A stretch of 64,000 bases of DNA, taken from positions 5,112,493-5,176,492 of the forward strand of contig BROE01000013.1 in the NCBI GenBank assembly GCA_036571765.1. The letters are read 5' to 3'. The notes under the pieces were generated by a model that saw only the letters and a list, made by a program, of their open reading frames with translations, was not told the DNA's origin and ran no database searches. Made by a program: the position numbers and the translations under genes. How positions within the stretch are numbered: the stretch's first letter is position 1; every line of letters starts with the position of its first letter. The DNA comes from Plecoglossus altivelis (taxonomy: Eukaryota > Chordata > Actinopteri > Osmeriformes > Plecoglossidae). Positions 45,507-58,599 of the stretch are shown here, one piece after another.

Positions 45507-48500
45507 GCGGTGGAGGCTTCCCAGCCCAGCCCTTGCCTCCTGCCTGAGTGTTGATAACAGCAGAGAGCTGTGCGAGCTGTGCGAGGCAGAGAAGAAAAAG
45601 GCCCGGCACACAGACTAGGAGCGCTGGAAAGTGGGTCACCCTGCCTGCAGAGACTCAGCCTGTACCATCCACTGATGTGGAAAGAAAGCTCCTGCTTCAG
45701 ACCCAGCATGCGAAGCTGCACTACCGAACGTGTCCACAATCGGCACCCAGCAGAAAATCTGACGCCTCCCTTTAGCATGGCCGAGGTGCCGAACAAGAAG
45801 TTCTGAGAGATGTGGAGAGGAAACGAAGTGGGGTCGTGTGTGTGTGTGTCGGGGCGGTGAGGGGTTGGTGAGGGGATGGTGATAGGGGGGGAGTTGGCAT
45901 TATTCAACTTTGAGCAAATCCTCACAAGGTTTTCCATCAAATTATCCGTCCTTCTGCATAGCTCTTGGTTTTTGCGTCGGCTCAACATGAAGCGGTACTA
46001 AGGTTGCGAGGGCATCATCTTCATCTGAGATATCCCAAAGCTAGGAAGTTGCTAACCACTTCAACCCTGCTCTGCGTTTTATCTTGTAGTCTACATAAGC
46101 TGACGTGCTCAGCACTGTCTACCACTCTTAAGGAAAGCTTTTTTATTTTTTCTTGGAAAAAAAACAAAACCCGTTTCCGACAATTTAACTTTTTTTCAAA
46201 CCAAACTTTTCTTTTGAAAATTGGTCTTCTAGGCAGTATGCTCTCCATCAGTATGAGCTACTGTTGAGATGAAACAATTTCTGCTTGAAGGATTCGCTGA
46301 CGTCTTCCCTGCACCTCAATGAGGTATCCTTGCTGTCTGTCCCAGGATAGCAGACGAGTTGCACCTTGGCTGTGGTCGCAAAACACTGTAATTGAACAGT
46401 GGAATCTGAACTGCTTTTCTCCCTGGTGCCCTTTAATGGTCATCCAGCAGTGAATGGAACATGGCAGGCGGAGGCTGGAAGGTTTAGGAAACCACACTGC
46501 CCAGCCTTCCGTCAACCTACTGTCACATGGAGCCAAAGGGTGCACCGTCTTCCTCTCCTAGTTTCCAGAAGGTTTTCTTTTATTTCGTGGCGCTTAGAGC
46601 CTATTGTGAGGTAGATCATATAAAAACATAGAGAACAAATTTAAGGTTGAGGTTTATGATGTGGATGGATCTTGTTCTGTGTCTTCAGCTCTGAAATCTC
46701 CTTCATCTTCTCATACGGTCTCTTCTTTCTCATTTCTTAACCGCCAGTCTCAGTCATCATCACTTCTGAAGCCATTTCTTATGTCAGTCAGATTCACATC
46801 AGATTTGATTGGTGGAGTTTAACCAGCAGGGGGTTGGGTGACGATGAAAAAAAAATCTAATCTCATCTGGTAGTCCAGTTATTTCTCAGCCATCTTTGGG
46901 GAGGGTCTGCAGGGAGGGAGGCTAGCCCACTGATTCATTATCTGCTAAGGTATTCATCGAAACAGAAAAAAAGTGGTCTTGCCAGAGCAGAAAAAGGACT
47001 GGGCTGCCTCAGCTCCAGTTTTCATCCAAAGATCATTACCTCCCCAACCAGACAGAGAAGACTGCTCTTCATAATGCATTTACAGGACACAGTATCGCTA
47101 CCTAACTAATATGTGCTGTCGCGAAGAGACTTGTTTATTGTTTTTCAGGGATGGAAAGTCAGACTCTTGCAGGAGAGCAACTTCTGAAAGTATAGGTAAG
47201 GCTGAGGGTGAGAAAGTAGCCACTGGAGAGAAAGAATGAAAGAAAGAGGGATGGAGAGAAGTGTAGACAGAGGGGGATGGAGGTAGCGGTGGAGGTTGTG
47301 ATTGGTCTGCTCCACATGTTGTTTTCCCCCTCCGCCTCATTATTAAGGGCCCCGCACCTGCTAGCATGAATAAGTGTCTGTGTGTGGGGTTCAGGCAATG
47401 ATGAAAGCTGGTCCCCTTGTCAACCGGGATGAGAAGTGGAACTTGAGTGGCCCTTCAGGCAACTAGAAGCTTCTAGGGCTCTTTCTTTGGGGGATGACAC
47501 AGCATGATGTCATCCGGACTCTCTCTACTCCTGCTTTATCTCTCTTTATCATGCATCTCACATGCATGCATGTACACACACATTTGGACTTATACATTTA
47601 AGCATGCATGTACACACATTCAGACATGCAAACACACACAGACTTCACTTGTTTACTCTCTCATGGCTTGACACCAAGATATCTCATGAATGTAAGGTGT
47701 GCGGACAGTGAACCTAGGGTACATTTGCTTGTGTCTACATATGCAAACAATGATCTGAATGAATTACAGAAACAAGCAGTTTGGTTAACCTAAATGGGAG
47801 TGGCTCTGATTCACTTCTCGCTCGCTTCTCTCTTCTCGCTCTGCAGCTCATGGAGAGACCATACTGCCCTCCAGTGGTCACTGTGTTTAACGCAGTACTG
47901 GCTATGACGAGAACGAGGAGGGTGGGGTCTATACGATCGCTCTGTGGGACACTTGGTGATGAGGATGAGGATCGCATTGGAAGACCAATTCGGCGTTAAA
48001 GACAGTTTTTTAATACAGTAATATATGGTATTTGACAGACTTCGAATAAAATCTTAATGTGGTAGCTATTAAGCTAATACCCTCACTAACAGACATTGTA
48101 ATTTCAATGGCTAGTCTTCAAAAAAAAATCCATTAGCTCCTAATCATGTAACACCAAGGTCTGGGGAACAAATAAAGTGGTTTTAGAGTTTCACAACAAT
48201 GAGCCGTAATTGATTTAAGGATGCAATCAAGCGGAGAGAGCTGTCCGAGTCCGACACCGTAGTAAGGTGGGCAATATGAGCGCCTTCATTACTACCAACT
48301 AGAGAATTTCTCTCAGTACAATTACAAATCTCCTGTTCTCATCAATACTCGTGCCACCCCACCGGTATCCCCTTTTGCGAGACAAATGGCAAGCCTTATC
48401 ATTACGATCAATTAGCAAGCTGTGACTGTAGACTGAATTTTTGGAGCACATGGTCGCACTCGTATAAAACAGGTTTTTATGAGGTTGCGGTTAATCAAAC

Positions 48501-49300
48501 GTTAATTTCCTCGCAGTTAAAGCTTCACAGCATTAAAGCACGTCTCCTGCTCGCGGAACAATGTCCCCGCTTCGCAAAACTCCGTGTGTTGTGATCTAAG
48601 TTCCCGTGTTTGTTGTTCTGAGAACATCAGAGCCAGGTCATGCAGTAGGAAGTGATGTGTCTCCTCTGAGCTTTACTGATTGACATCACACCTGGCCAGA
48701 CTCACGGGAGATTGAAGTTTGGTCTTTTGAGAAAATAATCAACGTGAAATCCCTGTCCGACTCAGTGACAGGTCACCGCCCAAGGTAATCGATATGAGTA
48801 ATGTCATTAATTTAATTCGAACAAAGTTTAACTTCACGTCTTTTATTAGGATATTTACATCAGAGTAGTTTGCACAGATATCTCAAGTTGTTGTGATCGA
48901 CAACTGCACAAATGGTGACATGGTGGGGGAACATACAAACCAGGATGACTTTGAACCCTGTCAAGCACGGTCCAGCCATGCACCTGAGCCAAGTTACACC
49001 ATAGTTAACGTTGAATTCAATGTCTTGTTTTGTTAAGATCAGGTCAATTGCAATTTGACTTTTCTTTCCATTGACTAATATGAACATGTTGTATGTGGTC
49101 CCTAATTCTGAGACACAGTAGGAATGTGGGAATGCATAACAGGGGAAGACTGTGTGCAAACAAGATGGCAACACAGGATGAGACGGCCTGTGTTGAGATG
49201 CACAGGCATGCTGGTGTCTGATGATGGTAGTGGTGGTGGTGATACATAGGTTCACAGAGAACAAATCTGATCCTAACCCCTCTGCATCACCACTCTGGAT
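45507..49300. other. intergenic region
   Basis: Largely unique and AT-rich. The block at 48000-48560 is non-repetitive with several TAATTG/ATTA motifs and may be a conserved noncoding element. No gene was recognised. Confidence 0.65.
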
Positions 49301-49304
49301 TATG

Positions 49305-49530
49305 TCCTCACCTCTCTCAATCTTTCTGTTCCTCACCTCTCTAAATCTTTGTTCCTCACCTCTCTCAATCTTCCTGTTCCTCACCTCTCAATCCTTCTGT
49401 TCCTCACCTCTCTCTCGAGCTCTGTTCCTCACCTCTCTCAATCATCCTGTTCCTCAACTCTCAATCTTTCTGTTCCTCACCTCTCAATCTTTGTTCCTCA
49501 CCTCTCTAAATATTTCTGTCCTGCTCCTTT
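49305..49530. repeat. about 26-bp repeat of CTCACCTCTCTCAATCTT type
   Basis: About eight imperfect copies of TCTGTTCCTCACCTCTCTCA. A minus-strand frame starting inside it (RNRKIERGE repeats) is a repeat translation. Confidence 0.88.
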
Positions 49531-52500
49531 TCAATTCTTCCACAAGGAGCTTTCAAGACGTTGCCACACGTTGAAATGAGAGGCCAGAGCTATGATTGAA
49601 AACTAAAAGACGGCGGAGTTGTATTGCGCCTAGAAGGCTGCGGATGAGGCATCTCTTAGGCCACGATGACGGAGCTGTAGGACAGACGGCTGCAGAAGTC
49701 TGCTGGTGACTCAGAGACTGAGGTCGGAGCGCCGGGACATTCTGAAGACACTGCACAGTTCTACTTGGACGAGGGTCAAAACAAACAAACAAAATGACAG
49801 ATCGTGACGACACTGGCCAGGCAAGCTGACCACAGAGCACCGCATCAGAGAAAGAACAAAGAGAAACCAGAGAAAGGCTGACAACTATGTGGCTCATCAT
49901 CTTTTCTGCCACGATCCTCTGCAGCCTCATACAAAGACAGGGCACCTTGTTGATAAGAGTGGTAACCAGTATTTATTGATGACAAACTACAGTAGGAGCT
50001 TGAACCTGTGAGGGATGAACTCCAGAAATGGACCCCGGGCCCCTCGCTTGCTCTGCTTGGCAACAAGTCTCCAGTGGTTCTCTACTTCCCTCCCATTCAG
50101 TCGAACTAGACTTGATGCTTCCAGTCAAAAAAGAACCACAGAGCCCCCCTCCTCCCCCTCCCCCCAGTGATTTTTCTGGCTGAGGTAAAAATCAATACAA
50201 TCAGTCAATCATGTGTTTTCCTACAAGCTTGTCTTTCATGAAAATGATTCTTATAAACATAACTCTCCCCATATCATACAAAAATGTGCAGCTTTAAGAA
50301 GATTATTGTAATCAAATGAAGTAACTACTAAATGAGGTATTCTAGTTCAACCGTGTACAAGCAGAGACAATGCAGTAATTAAACAATGTGCATATCTGAG
50401 ATTTGAGTAACCAGATACAATATTGGCATCTGACCACAACACAAACCTTACAGCACACGTATGTTGTTACAAATTAGAAGATTGTTAAAAAAAACAACAA
50501 CAACAATTGAACTGCTTCAATGAGATCACATTCCTTATGCTGGAAGGCAGGTTTGAAGTTAATACTGAAATATTCACCTCATTGGGAGTCCTCTGACCAC
50601 ATTAACCCACATATGTAAAAGGTGCCCCTTGAGTTAGACTTTGAACCAGACTGAGACAGTTGACCTGTAGCTAGGCAGACACCGTTTCCAAATATGAAGA
50701 GAACACTGAACGCCTGTCTACTGTTATTAGGATATAATAAATACTGTATGCATGTGGGAGAAAAAACATACCTAGCTAAATGCACCTTTAGTCACAGTCA
50801 ACAGCTTTACTCAGACTAACAGATACTGGTTGTTATAAGGGCTGTACAAGCCACGGACCCACATACCGTGTCCTGAGAGATCCTCTCTCGGGACCCCGGG
50901 GCCCCGACTGAACGCTCCCCTGAAGGTAGCACGCCGCAGCTACCCCTCGAGCGCGGCCAGCCAAAGGGGCGGGCCACGGCTCGTGTCCGCTGACTGGCTG
51001 TAGGACCAGCAGTTTTCCTGAAGGAGCAGGGCGAGCTCTGTCCTGGAGAGGAGGAAGTGTCTGATGCCTTGTACACGTTGGAAGAGAAAGACGGTCCGTT
51101 TGCAGCATCTTTGTTGCAAGGGTCCAGATGACCAGCCAGAAGGAGGTTTTTTATATATATTTATATATATGAGAGAAGTATTGAAGAATTGAACTGGAAT
51201 GCTTTCATGAGCATAGTACAATGTTGTCCTCTGTCCGGACAGGGTAAATCCCCTTACACACAGGCACTGCATTAAGACTGTTTAAAATTGCCCCACTTGA
51301 ACTTGTCATCTTAACTAGATAGGTGATACTTCAGTCATAATGAGGGGTAAGAGGGTATATCTACAGGAGAGCCATCCAGCCCAGTGTACATGCTGGACAA
51401 ATAGCTGCAGCTGGTCAGTTTGGAAACGTGCTGTTTTGTCCAACCAATGTCATTCACTGGAAATGACGTCCAAAGTTCAAAATGGTCACATTTTAAGAGT
51501 TCTTGAAAAAGCAGAGCTCATTCGAGGGCAAATCTAGAGATTGTGTGGTGGGTGTGGAGGAAGGATATGTACATGGGTGACAGTGACAGAGCGAACGCTG
51601 GTGAAGGACAGGCAGGTGTCACGAGGGGGGGGGGGGGGGGGGTAGTGTCCACGAGGGGGTGTCCACGAGGGGGGTGGGGGCGTGTCCAGTCATCCCCAGA
51701 CGGAGGTGATTTCTGAGGTTTCTTCTCCCTTCCTGCGTCACCTGTGAGGCTAAGTGCTATGACATCATCATAAATGGGCCTGGCAGACACATACAGAATG
51801 ACGGATGACTCCAAACGGACATTGCAGGCTGTCGTTCGATCCGCAGTCCTATTTCAGAAACGCTCGACATGTAACCAAAGATAAATGCTTATTTGAGGTA
51901 TTTGATGACTCTGCAAGTCCTCTCTGATGACCTGGCGAATGCAAAACATCCAGACTGAGAGGTCAGGATGACCGCAGGTGATGTGGCGAGAAGAATCCAC
52001 TTACGATGAGTCGTGCTGCACCGCATGTTTGTCATTTCCTGTTGCCCGTATACATGATGCACAGACAGAGTTGGGCAGTTACATCTGGGAGAACTGAGAG
52101 TCAGAACACCGCAGAAGGACATTTAAAAAGGTGCTTTCGGCACCGCACTAATAAAATCACATTGAAACACCGTCCTGTAAAAGAAATGAGGTAGAGTTGT
52201 TGACAGGGAGGGAACCGGAGGAGAGAGGGCCTTCCGGATCGTGATGTCATCGTGATGTCGTCGTGACGTCGTCGTCATCTCGACCAGTCCCCTGCTCCAG
52301 GTGATGTAACCTAGTTGAAAGTACGTCCTGTGTGTTTCCTTCATATTTCTTTCTACAATAACCATGGTTTGCGCGTCCGTTTTCTCTTCATTTTGAAATA
52401 GTGTTTCTATCCGTACTGAATAAAATAATCTATATAAATATACAGAGGTTAAAAACGCCTAAAATATGAGGCACCTGAGACCCCCCAAGCTCCAGTCAGG

Positions 52501-53197
52501 GAATGTATTCTGAGTGTTGGTGTGTGTGTGCGTGCGCAAGTGTGTGTGTGTGTGTGTGTGCGCGCGCCTGAAAGTGTACATGTTGGTGTGTGTGTGTGTG
52601 TGTATGTGTGTGCGTGTGCACGTGTTGGCGTGTGTGTGCGCGTACGTTTTGGTGTGTGTGTGTGTGTGTGTGCACGTGTTGGTGTGTGTGTGTGAGAGGA
52701 CCCTGAGACAGCAGGAGGCTGGACAGAGAGACAGGCGGTCTGCACTCTCAGAGTGTGTAAATATAAGGCTTCTATCCTGGTGGCCAGGGCAGCATCCACC
52801 CCAGGCAGCCAGGAGGCGCTGCAGGGAGCTGGACAGGGCCCAGGCCCACGGTCGCTCTCCATCCATCCTCGTCTGCGGCCTTCACCTGAAGGACCTCTTA
52901 GCTCTCTGGTTGGCTGGAACGGAGCTGGTCAGTTACCCTTCGCTCTGCACATCAGAAGTCTGTAGTCACGGCCCAGCAGGAGCGGACAGAAGAACGTACT
53001 GCTGTGATGCAACCCAATGCATACCCATACATACTAGCACTAACAACAACATCAGATGTGCATACAGTATATATGTACTGTATGCATACACATAGAAAAC
53101 GATGGATTCAAAAAGGACCCATAAAAACTGATCTAGAGGTGCATAAAAAGAAAGCCTGGTGAAAAGGTTGTGTGAGGGTGGGGTGTGTGTGAGGGTG

Positions 53198-53235
<38 letters not shown>

Positions 53236-53268
53236 GTGTGGGGGGGGTGTTAGGGAACTGGGTCCCAC
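49531..53268 (-). other. igdcc4: region downstream of the igdcc4 stop, including probable 3' UTR
   Basis: No coding sequence was recognised. Minus-strand AATAAA signals are at 49972-49977 and, further on, at 48842-48847, so the 3' UTR could be several kb long. It contains a G18 run (51625-51642), GT-rich sequence (52515-52695) and a GT run with GGGTGTGTGTGAGG units (53165-53255). The UTR extent is inference. Confidence 0.35.
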
Positions 53269-53817
53269 TTATGGGCACAAATAGCTGTGCGCAGCAGAGC
53301 TAGAGTGAACCAGGCCGCTGTTGGCGAAGGGGGCAGGGGGCGGGGGCAGCCCTGTGGGGGGAGCTTTCGACGTGGGCCGGTGTCTGGAGTCCATGTTCTC
53401 CTGGGTTTCCGGCCCTCGCCGCGGGGGCTGGGGGGAGTGGAAGCCGTTGGTTAGCCCCGCCCCCTGCCGTGGCGCCCCGTCTGCAGTTAGCTGGGCGGCC
53501 GCACCCTCCTGCTGCCCTTTGTGATTGGCCAGGGGCTCCCTGGGAGGGCTGGAGGGGGAGGAGTCCAGCAGCAATGTCTCTGGGGGTTCCTGCAGGAGGG
53601 TGAGGGTGGCCTGGCCAGGCAGGCTGACCGGGGAGGACGTCCCTTCAGAGAGAGATGGAGCTCTGGTCTGCTGAGAATCCTCCACCTTGTCCTCTCCATC
53701 ACTCCCCTCCTCCTCCTCATTCCCCTTCTCTGCATCCGACAGCTCGGAGTGAACTATGACCTCGGCCTCCACCTGGTTCGTGCATAGAGACAAGCCCAGG
53801 CGGTCATCAGGGTCCAC
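53269..53817 (-). CDS. igdcc4: igdcc4 last coding exon (cytoplasmic tail, stop)
   Basis: Starts VDPDDRLGLSLCTNQVEAEV, then IVHSELSDAEKGNEEEEGSD. The rest is a Pro/Ser-rich tail ending SAAHSYLCP and TAA (plus-strand 53269-53271). NQVEAEVIVHS is the igdcc4 cytoplasmic motif as I recall it. The rest of the tail looks low-complexity and poorly conserved. Confidence 0.92.
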   Translation of the reverse strand: MDPDDRLGLSLCTNQVEAEVIVHSELSDAEKGNEEEEGSDGEDKVEDSQQTRAPSLSEGTSSPVSLPGQATLTLLQEPPETLLLDSSPSSPPREPLANHKGQQEGAAAQLTADGAPRQGAGLTNGFHSPQPPRRGPETQENMDSRHRPTSKAPPTGLPPPPAPFANSGLVHSSSAAHSYLCP

Positions 53818-56778
53818 CTGGTAAACAACAACAACAAACATGGTCAATGGTCTTGGTGGCGCATGGAGGAGCCTTGGGTGTATCAGTGATATTCTGTTAC
53901 ACAGATGCAAGAAGGTTCCAGAACATGACCAGAGCTTAGATGGAGACACCTTGCCGTTCTCTGTGGGAGCCCGTTCCATGGTTCCGTTCAGGAGGCTGGG
54001 CGAGTCCTGCGTGATGGTGTCACGGTACTGGGTGATCCGGTTGGCCCAGTTGCGGCTGACCGAGCCGTTCCAAGCAGCCTGGGAAAGAAGCAGGAAAAAA
54101 CAGTCACGTCTAAAATAGTAGATTCTAGAAGCTTTTCTAACTTCAGCATCCTTCGCAGGGGTCAACTGTAACCGCAGTAGCTGCTGCGCTGGCTGTGGGC
54201 TGATGTCCCAGCCACCTGCTGTCTGTCTAACCTTAAGCTCAGCCAAGTCCTCTCCAGCCGCGGCCCTGGCCCCGGCCCCGCCTCCGGCCCCAGCCTCAGA
54301 GTGAGCCATGAGGCTTTGCTCCTCCGGGGCCCCTGGGTGAGGCTGGCCGGGCTCCTGCTCGCTAGGGGCCATCAGGGTCTCCAGCTCGTGGCAGTCGCTG
54401 CTCTCTGGAACGCTGGAGGGCAGAGGTCGCCCCCCGCGCCGGTACTGGGGGGGAAGCGCTGAGGAGTCCAGCCCTCCTGACACCTCCCTGCTCACACAGG
54501 AGAGAGGAGGACCAGGAGAGATCACAAGCTGCATTGCAGTGAAGCTGAATAAAGCATAAGACCAGGTTGAAAAAGAATGAAGGATATTTTGTTAGAGGGA
54601 GCCATATAAAATGACTTCAGCCTCAAAAAGTCTAAATCATAATGCCAGAATGTCATTACCAGCAACAGCCCTAGTGCATGATGTCATCAATGACAGATTG
54701 ACACCTTGGCCTATTGCACACACACGCACACACACACACGCACACACACACAGTACCTGGTCTTGCCGTTGCGGAAGCTGAAACACATGTAGAGGAGAAT
54801 GCAGAGCAGCCCCAGACACACTCCCACGATGATGCCCGTCACAGCGTGGAGGTCCAGCTCTGCGGACCGCAACAGGGCATGCACGCGCACACACACACGC
54901 ACACACACACATGACTGGACTGACCCCTGGCTCCTACAGCAGCAGCAGACACTTTCCCAGAGACGCAGCTATGACCACACTCACCGTATCTCTGGGGAGG
55001 AGTGTGCACGTCTTTGACAGGGGAGTACGGCCCCGCCCCCACCTTGGTGGCTGCGCTCATCTTGAAGAAGTAGCGCGTCCCACTGGACAGACCCTGCACC
55101 TCCACACTGGTGATGCTCCCTGACAGAGGGACAGAGACACGGGGAGATACAAAGTGACAGTTCAAAACAGAAGGATGAAGACGTGAAGGTTCCCAAAATC
55201 CATCAAATATCAACTCATCCACTTACCTTGACATCAGCCACAGACAGACAGACAGACAGACAGATAGATAGGCAGGCCGGTAGACAGGCAGGGAGACAGA
55301 CAGGCAGAGAGACAGGCAGATACTCACCCTCCTGGGAGAGGTTAGTCCACAAGTGTTCTGGCTGGCTCAAATTGCCACTGTACAGAATCCTGTAGCTGGT
55401 GATGATACCGTTAGACTCCACTGGGGGGCGCCAGCTCACCAGCACAGATGATGAGTCCAGGGCGCTGAGCTGGAGTTCTGCAGGGGGCGTGTAGGGTCCT
55501 AGAGGACAGCAAGAGAGGAGGGGGGGAGGGCAACCATTAAACCCCAGAAATGAGGCATCACAGCTGGGACACACGCACAGGTCTTAAAGGGGACCAGGTG
55601 TGCCATCTGTCTAGACTGCCATCTGAGTAGCCCATTTAAACCAGCTAGACCTGGGCAGGAGGAGGGGTCAGAGTGGGTGAGGGGTGTAAGGCTGGTGTTG
55701 TAGGTGACAGGGTTGAATGGTGCGTGTTCGAGTAGATGGTACAGTGGTTTAAGGGCTTGGCTGTAGCCCTGACAATGAATGAACCTTGCTCATTCCCCTC
55801 CACCTCCTCTCCTCTCCCCTCCCCTCCTCTCCTCTCCTCTCCCCTCCCGCCTGATTGACAGGGGCATGAAGACCTCTTGGACAACACAAGGGGCTCTGGA
55901 TGTTTAATTCTAGCTTGTTATCTGTCTGCAAACGTACCCTGACCGCCCTTGCTCAATCAAACCGTACACACAAATTTCACCATGCACATGTAAATACCCC
56001 TATCCTCCTTTCCCTTCCTCACACACACACACACACACGCAGGCACACACGCACACACACTACCACCACACGCACACACTACCACCAAACACGCACACAC
56101 TACCACCACACACACACACACGTAGGCACGCACGCACACACAGTACCACCACACACATGCACTACCACCTCACACGCACACATAGTCATACATGCACAAA
56201 AAGCCTTGATGACCCACAGCAGACGTGACTGAAAGCAGCAGGGAGCAGCTGGCTTACTGTCAGGCAGTGTGGTCTCCTCCACGGTGACGCTGAACGGGCC
56301 CACGCTGTCCACGCCGTTGGACTGCACAGCCAGCTCGTAGCGTGTGAAGGGCTTCAGTGCCCCCAGCAGGATGTCCTGGGCAGAGCTTTGACACGGGCAC
56401 ACAGACATGTGAGAACGGCAATCACAAAGGGTACGTTCAATTTGATGTCAGAGTGGACCCTGGGGGTAGGGGGACCCCGGGGATGGGAGTGGCCGTGCTT
56501 CGAGGGGCGGAGTCTGACCTGGTGTAGTAGGACACCAGCGAGGCGTTCCGGAGGCCCGCGGGGCTGCAGCGCACCGTGTAGTTGATGATGCGTACGTTGT
56601 TGAAGCGAGTCTTCTCCCAGCGGAGCCAGATGGACGTGGAGCTGTTGGCAGTGGCCTTGACGTTGCTGGGGGGCAGGGGGGGCAGGAGGTTCTCTCTGGG
56701 GGGCCCTGCAACACACACACACAGTAGAGCATCACCAAAGAGAACACACAGACAAGTGTGACCCTACAACCACAAACC

Positions 56779-56825
<47 letters not shown>

Positions 56826-58561
56826 GTCCACCAAAGGAGCACCTATACAAGCGTGACCCTACAAACACACACACACACACAAAACACAAACATGTACAAA
56901 CACACACACACACAAGAGTGCGCAGGCACAGGGGAGACTAAGTGATTTCTCACCCCTTGTGTGAGCCCTCTCGGTCCGCCCCTTCCAGACAGCAGGATAG
57001 CCGTCAGTCTGCTTGTTGTAGGCCCACACCTTCACCTCATACTGCCGGTCAGGCACTGGAGAACACACAAACACACAAATAAATACACACACACACACTG
57101 TGACATACTTTTCAGTGTCCACTGTTTTATATTAATCTCCTAAAATAACTCCTGTGTGTGTGTGTGTGTGCGTGTGCGTGCGTGAGTCTGTGTCTGTATG
57201 TCTGTGTGTGTCTGTATCTGTATGTGTGTGTCTGCGTGCGTGTCTGTGTATGTGTGTGTGTGCGCGCGTCTGAGGGAAAGCCTCACCCAGGCCGGTGACA
57301 TCATGGTGCTTCACTCTCTTGCGGAGCTTAATGGTGTGAGACTCCATCCTTCTCTCCCTCTCAGGACTCTCCTCATTGGCCAGCTCCTCGGCATCCACCT
57401 CACTACAGAAGAGCTTATAGCCGGAGATCTGCGTGTGATTGGGTGGGGGCTGCCATGTGACCTGGAGGGTGTTCATTTTGGCCTTGACTTTTAGCTCCGT
57501 CGGAGCAAATATCACTGGGAAAAGAAAGAAAAAAAGAAAAGTCTGAAAACGTTTGCAGCTTGAGAGCAAGATTACTGCTATTAAGAGGCCGTTTCAACAC
57601 TTACTCTAATCCCTTCCACTTAATAATACATTGTTAATTGAAACAAGGAACACTAATGAGAACAGTATACAATGGGAACAGGGTAAGCTCAATGTTAGTT
57701 GCTTAGGCCTCATTGGATGCCCTCTCCTTCACAGCTATTGGTTCAGGAGTGTCACATGGGGGAACACTTCTGTAGCCTGAATCAATGTGGTGCTTCAGAT
57801 CCTTTTAGGTCTCACTTCAGTCGCCCCCCTAAACACCCTGCTCTACCTCTTGGGCCGATGAGTTTATGGGAAGGGCTGAATTGGAGTCGGCCATGATTGT
57901 GTATTTAGTGCGTGTGTGTGTGTGCGCGTGTGTGTGTGCGTGTGCGCGCGTGCGAGAGAGAGAGAGACACACAGAGAGTGAAAGACGCAGAGAGTGAAAG
58001 ACACAGAGAGAGTGAAAGACACAGAGAGAGTGAAAGACACACAGAGAGAGAGAAAGAGAGAGAGAGTGACAGACACAGAGAGTGAAAGACACACAGAGAG
58101 AGAGAAAGAGAGAGAGAGTGACAGACACAGAGAGTGAAAGACATAGAGAGAGAGAGAAAGACAGAGAGAGTGGCAGACACAGAGAGAGTGCGAAAGAGAA
58201 ACTGTTCCTCTGTTCTTTGTGTTCTCCCTCTCCCTGGTGACTCGTACCCATGCTGTGGTTGAAGTGTCCCGGCGTGTGGTGCTGTGTCCACCCAGACGGC
58301 ACGCCGAAGCCTGCCCCGGTGCCCGCCGCCATCCTCAGACGATACGCCTGATTGGGCAGCAGCTCCCTCAGGGTGAACTGGGTTTCGTTTCCAGGCACCT
58401 CCACGGAGAACACCCGATCCTCTGAGGAAGAACAGCAAGCCGTCTTTTGTCACTCAAGGCCATGCTTGGCCGTATAACAGTACTAAGCATATCTTATAGA
58501 ATCCGATGAATGCATTGTGTCAATCAGAGGTTATCAAGGCGAAGCCAGCAGTATATACAGT

Positions 58562-58599
<38 letters not shown>

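Noticed and set aside
48860..49384. Minus-strand frame of 174 codons
   Set aside because: It starts in a minisatellite, has no recognised domain and no supporting splice or promoter signals.
53269..54534. Reading the 421-codon minus frame as a single igdcc4 exon
   Set aside because: Good acceptors at 54487, 54078 and 53817 and conserved-looking segments between them show three exons. The two introns merely happen to be open.
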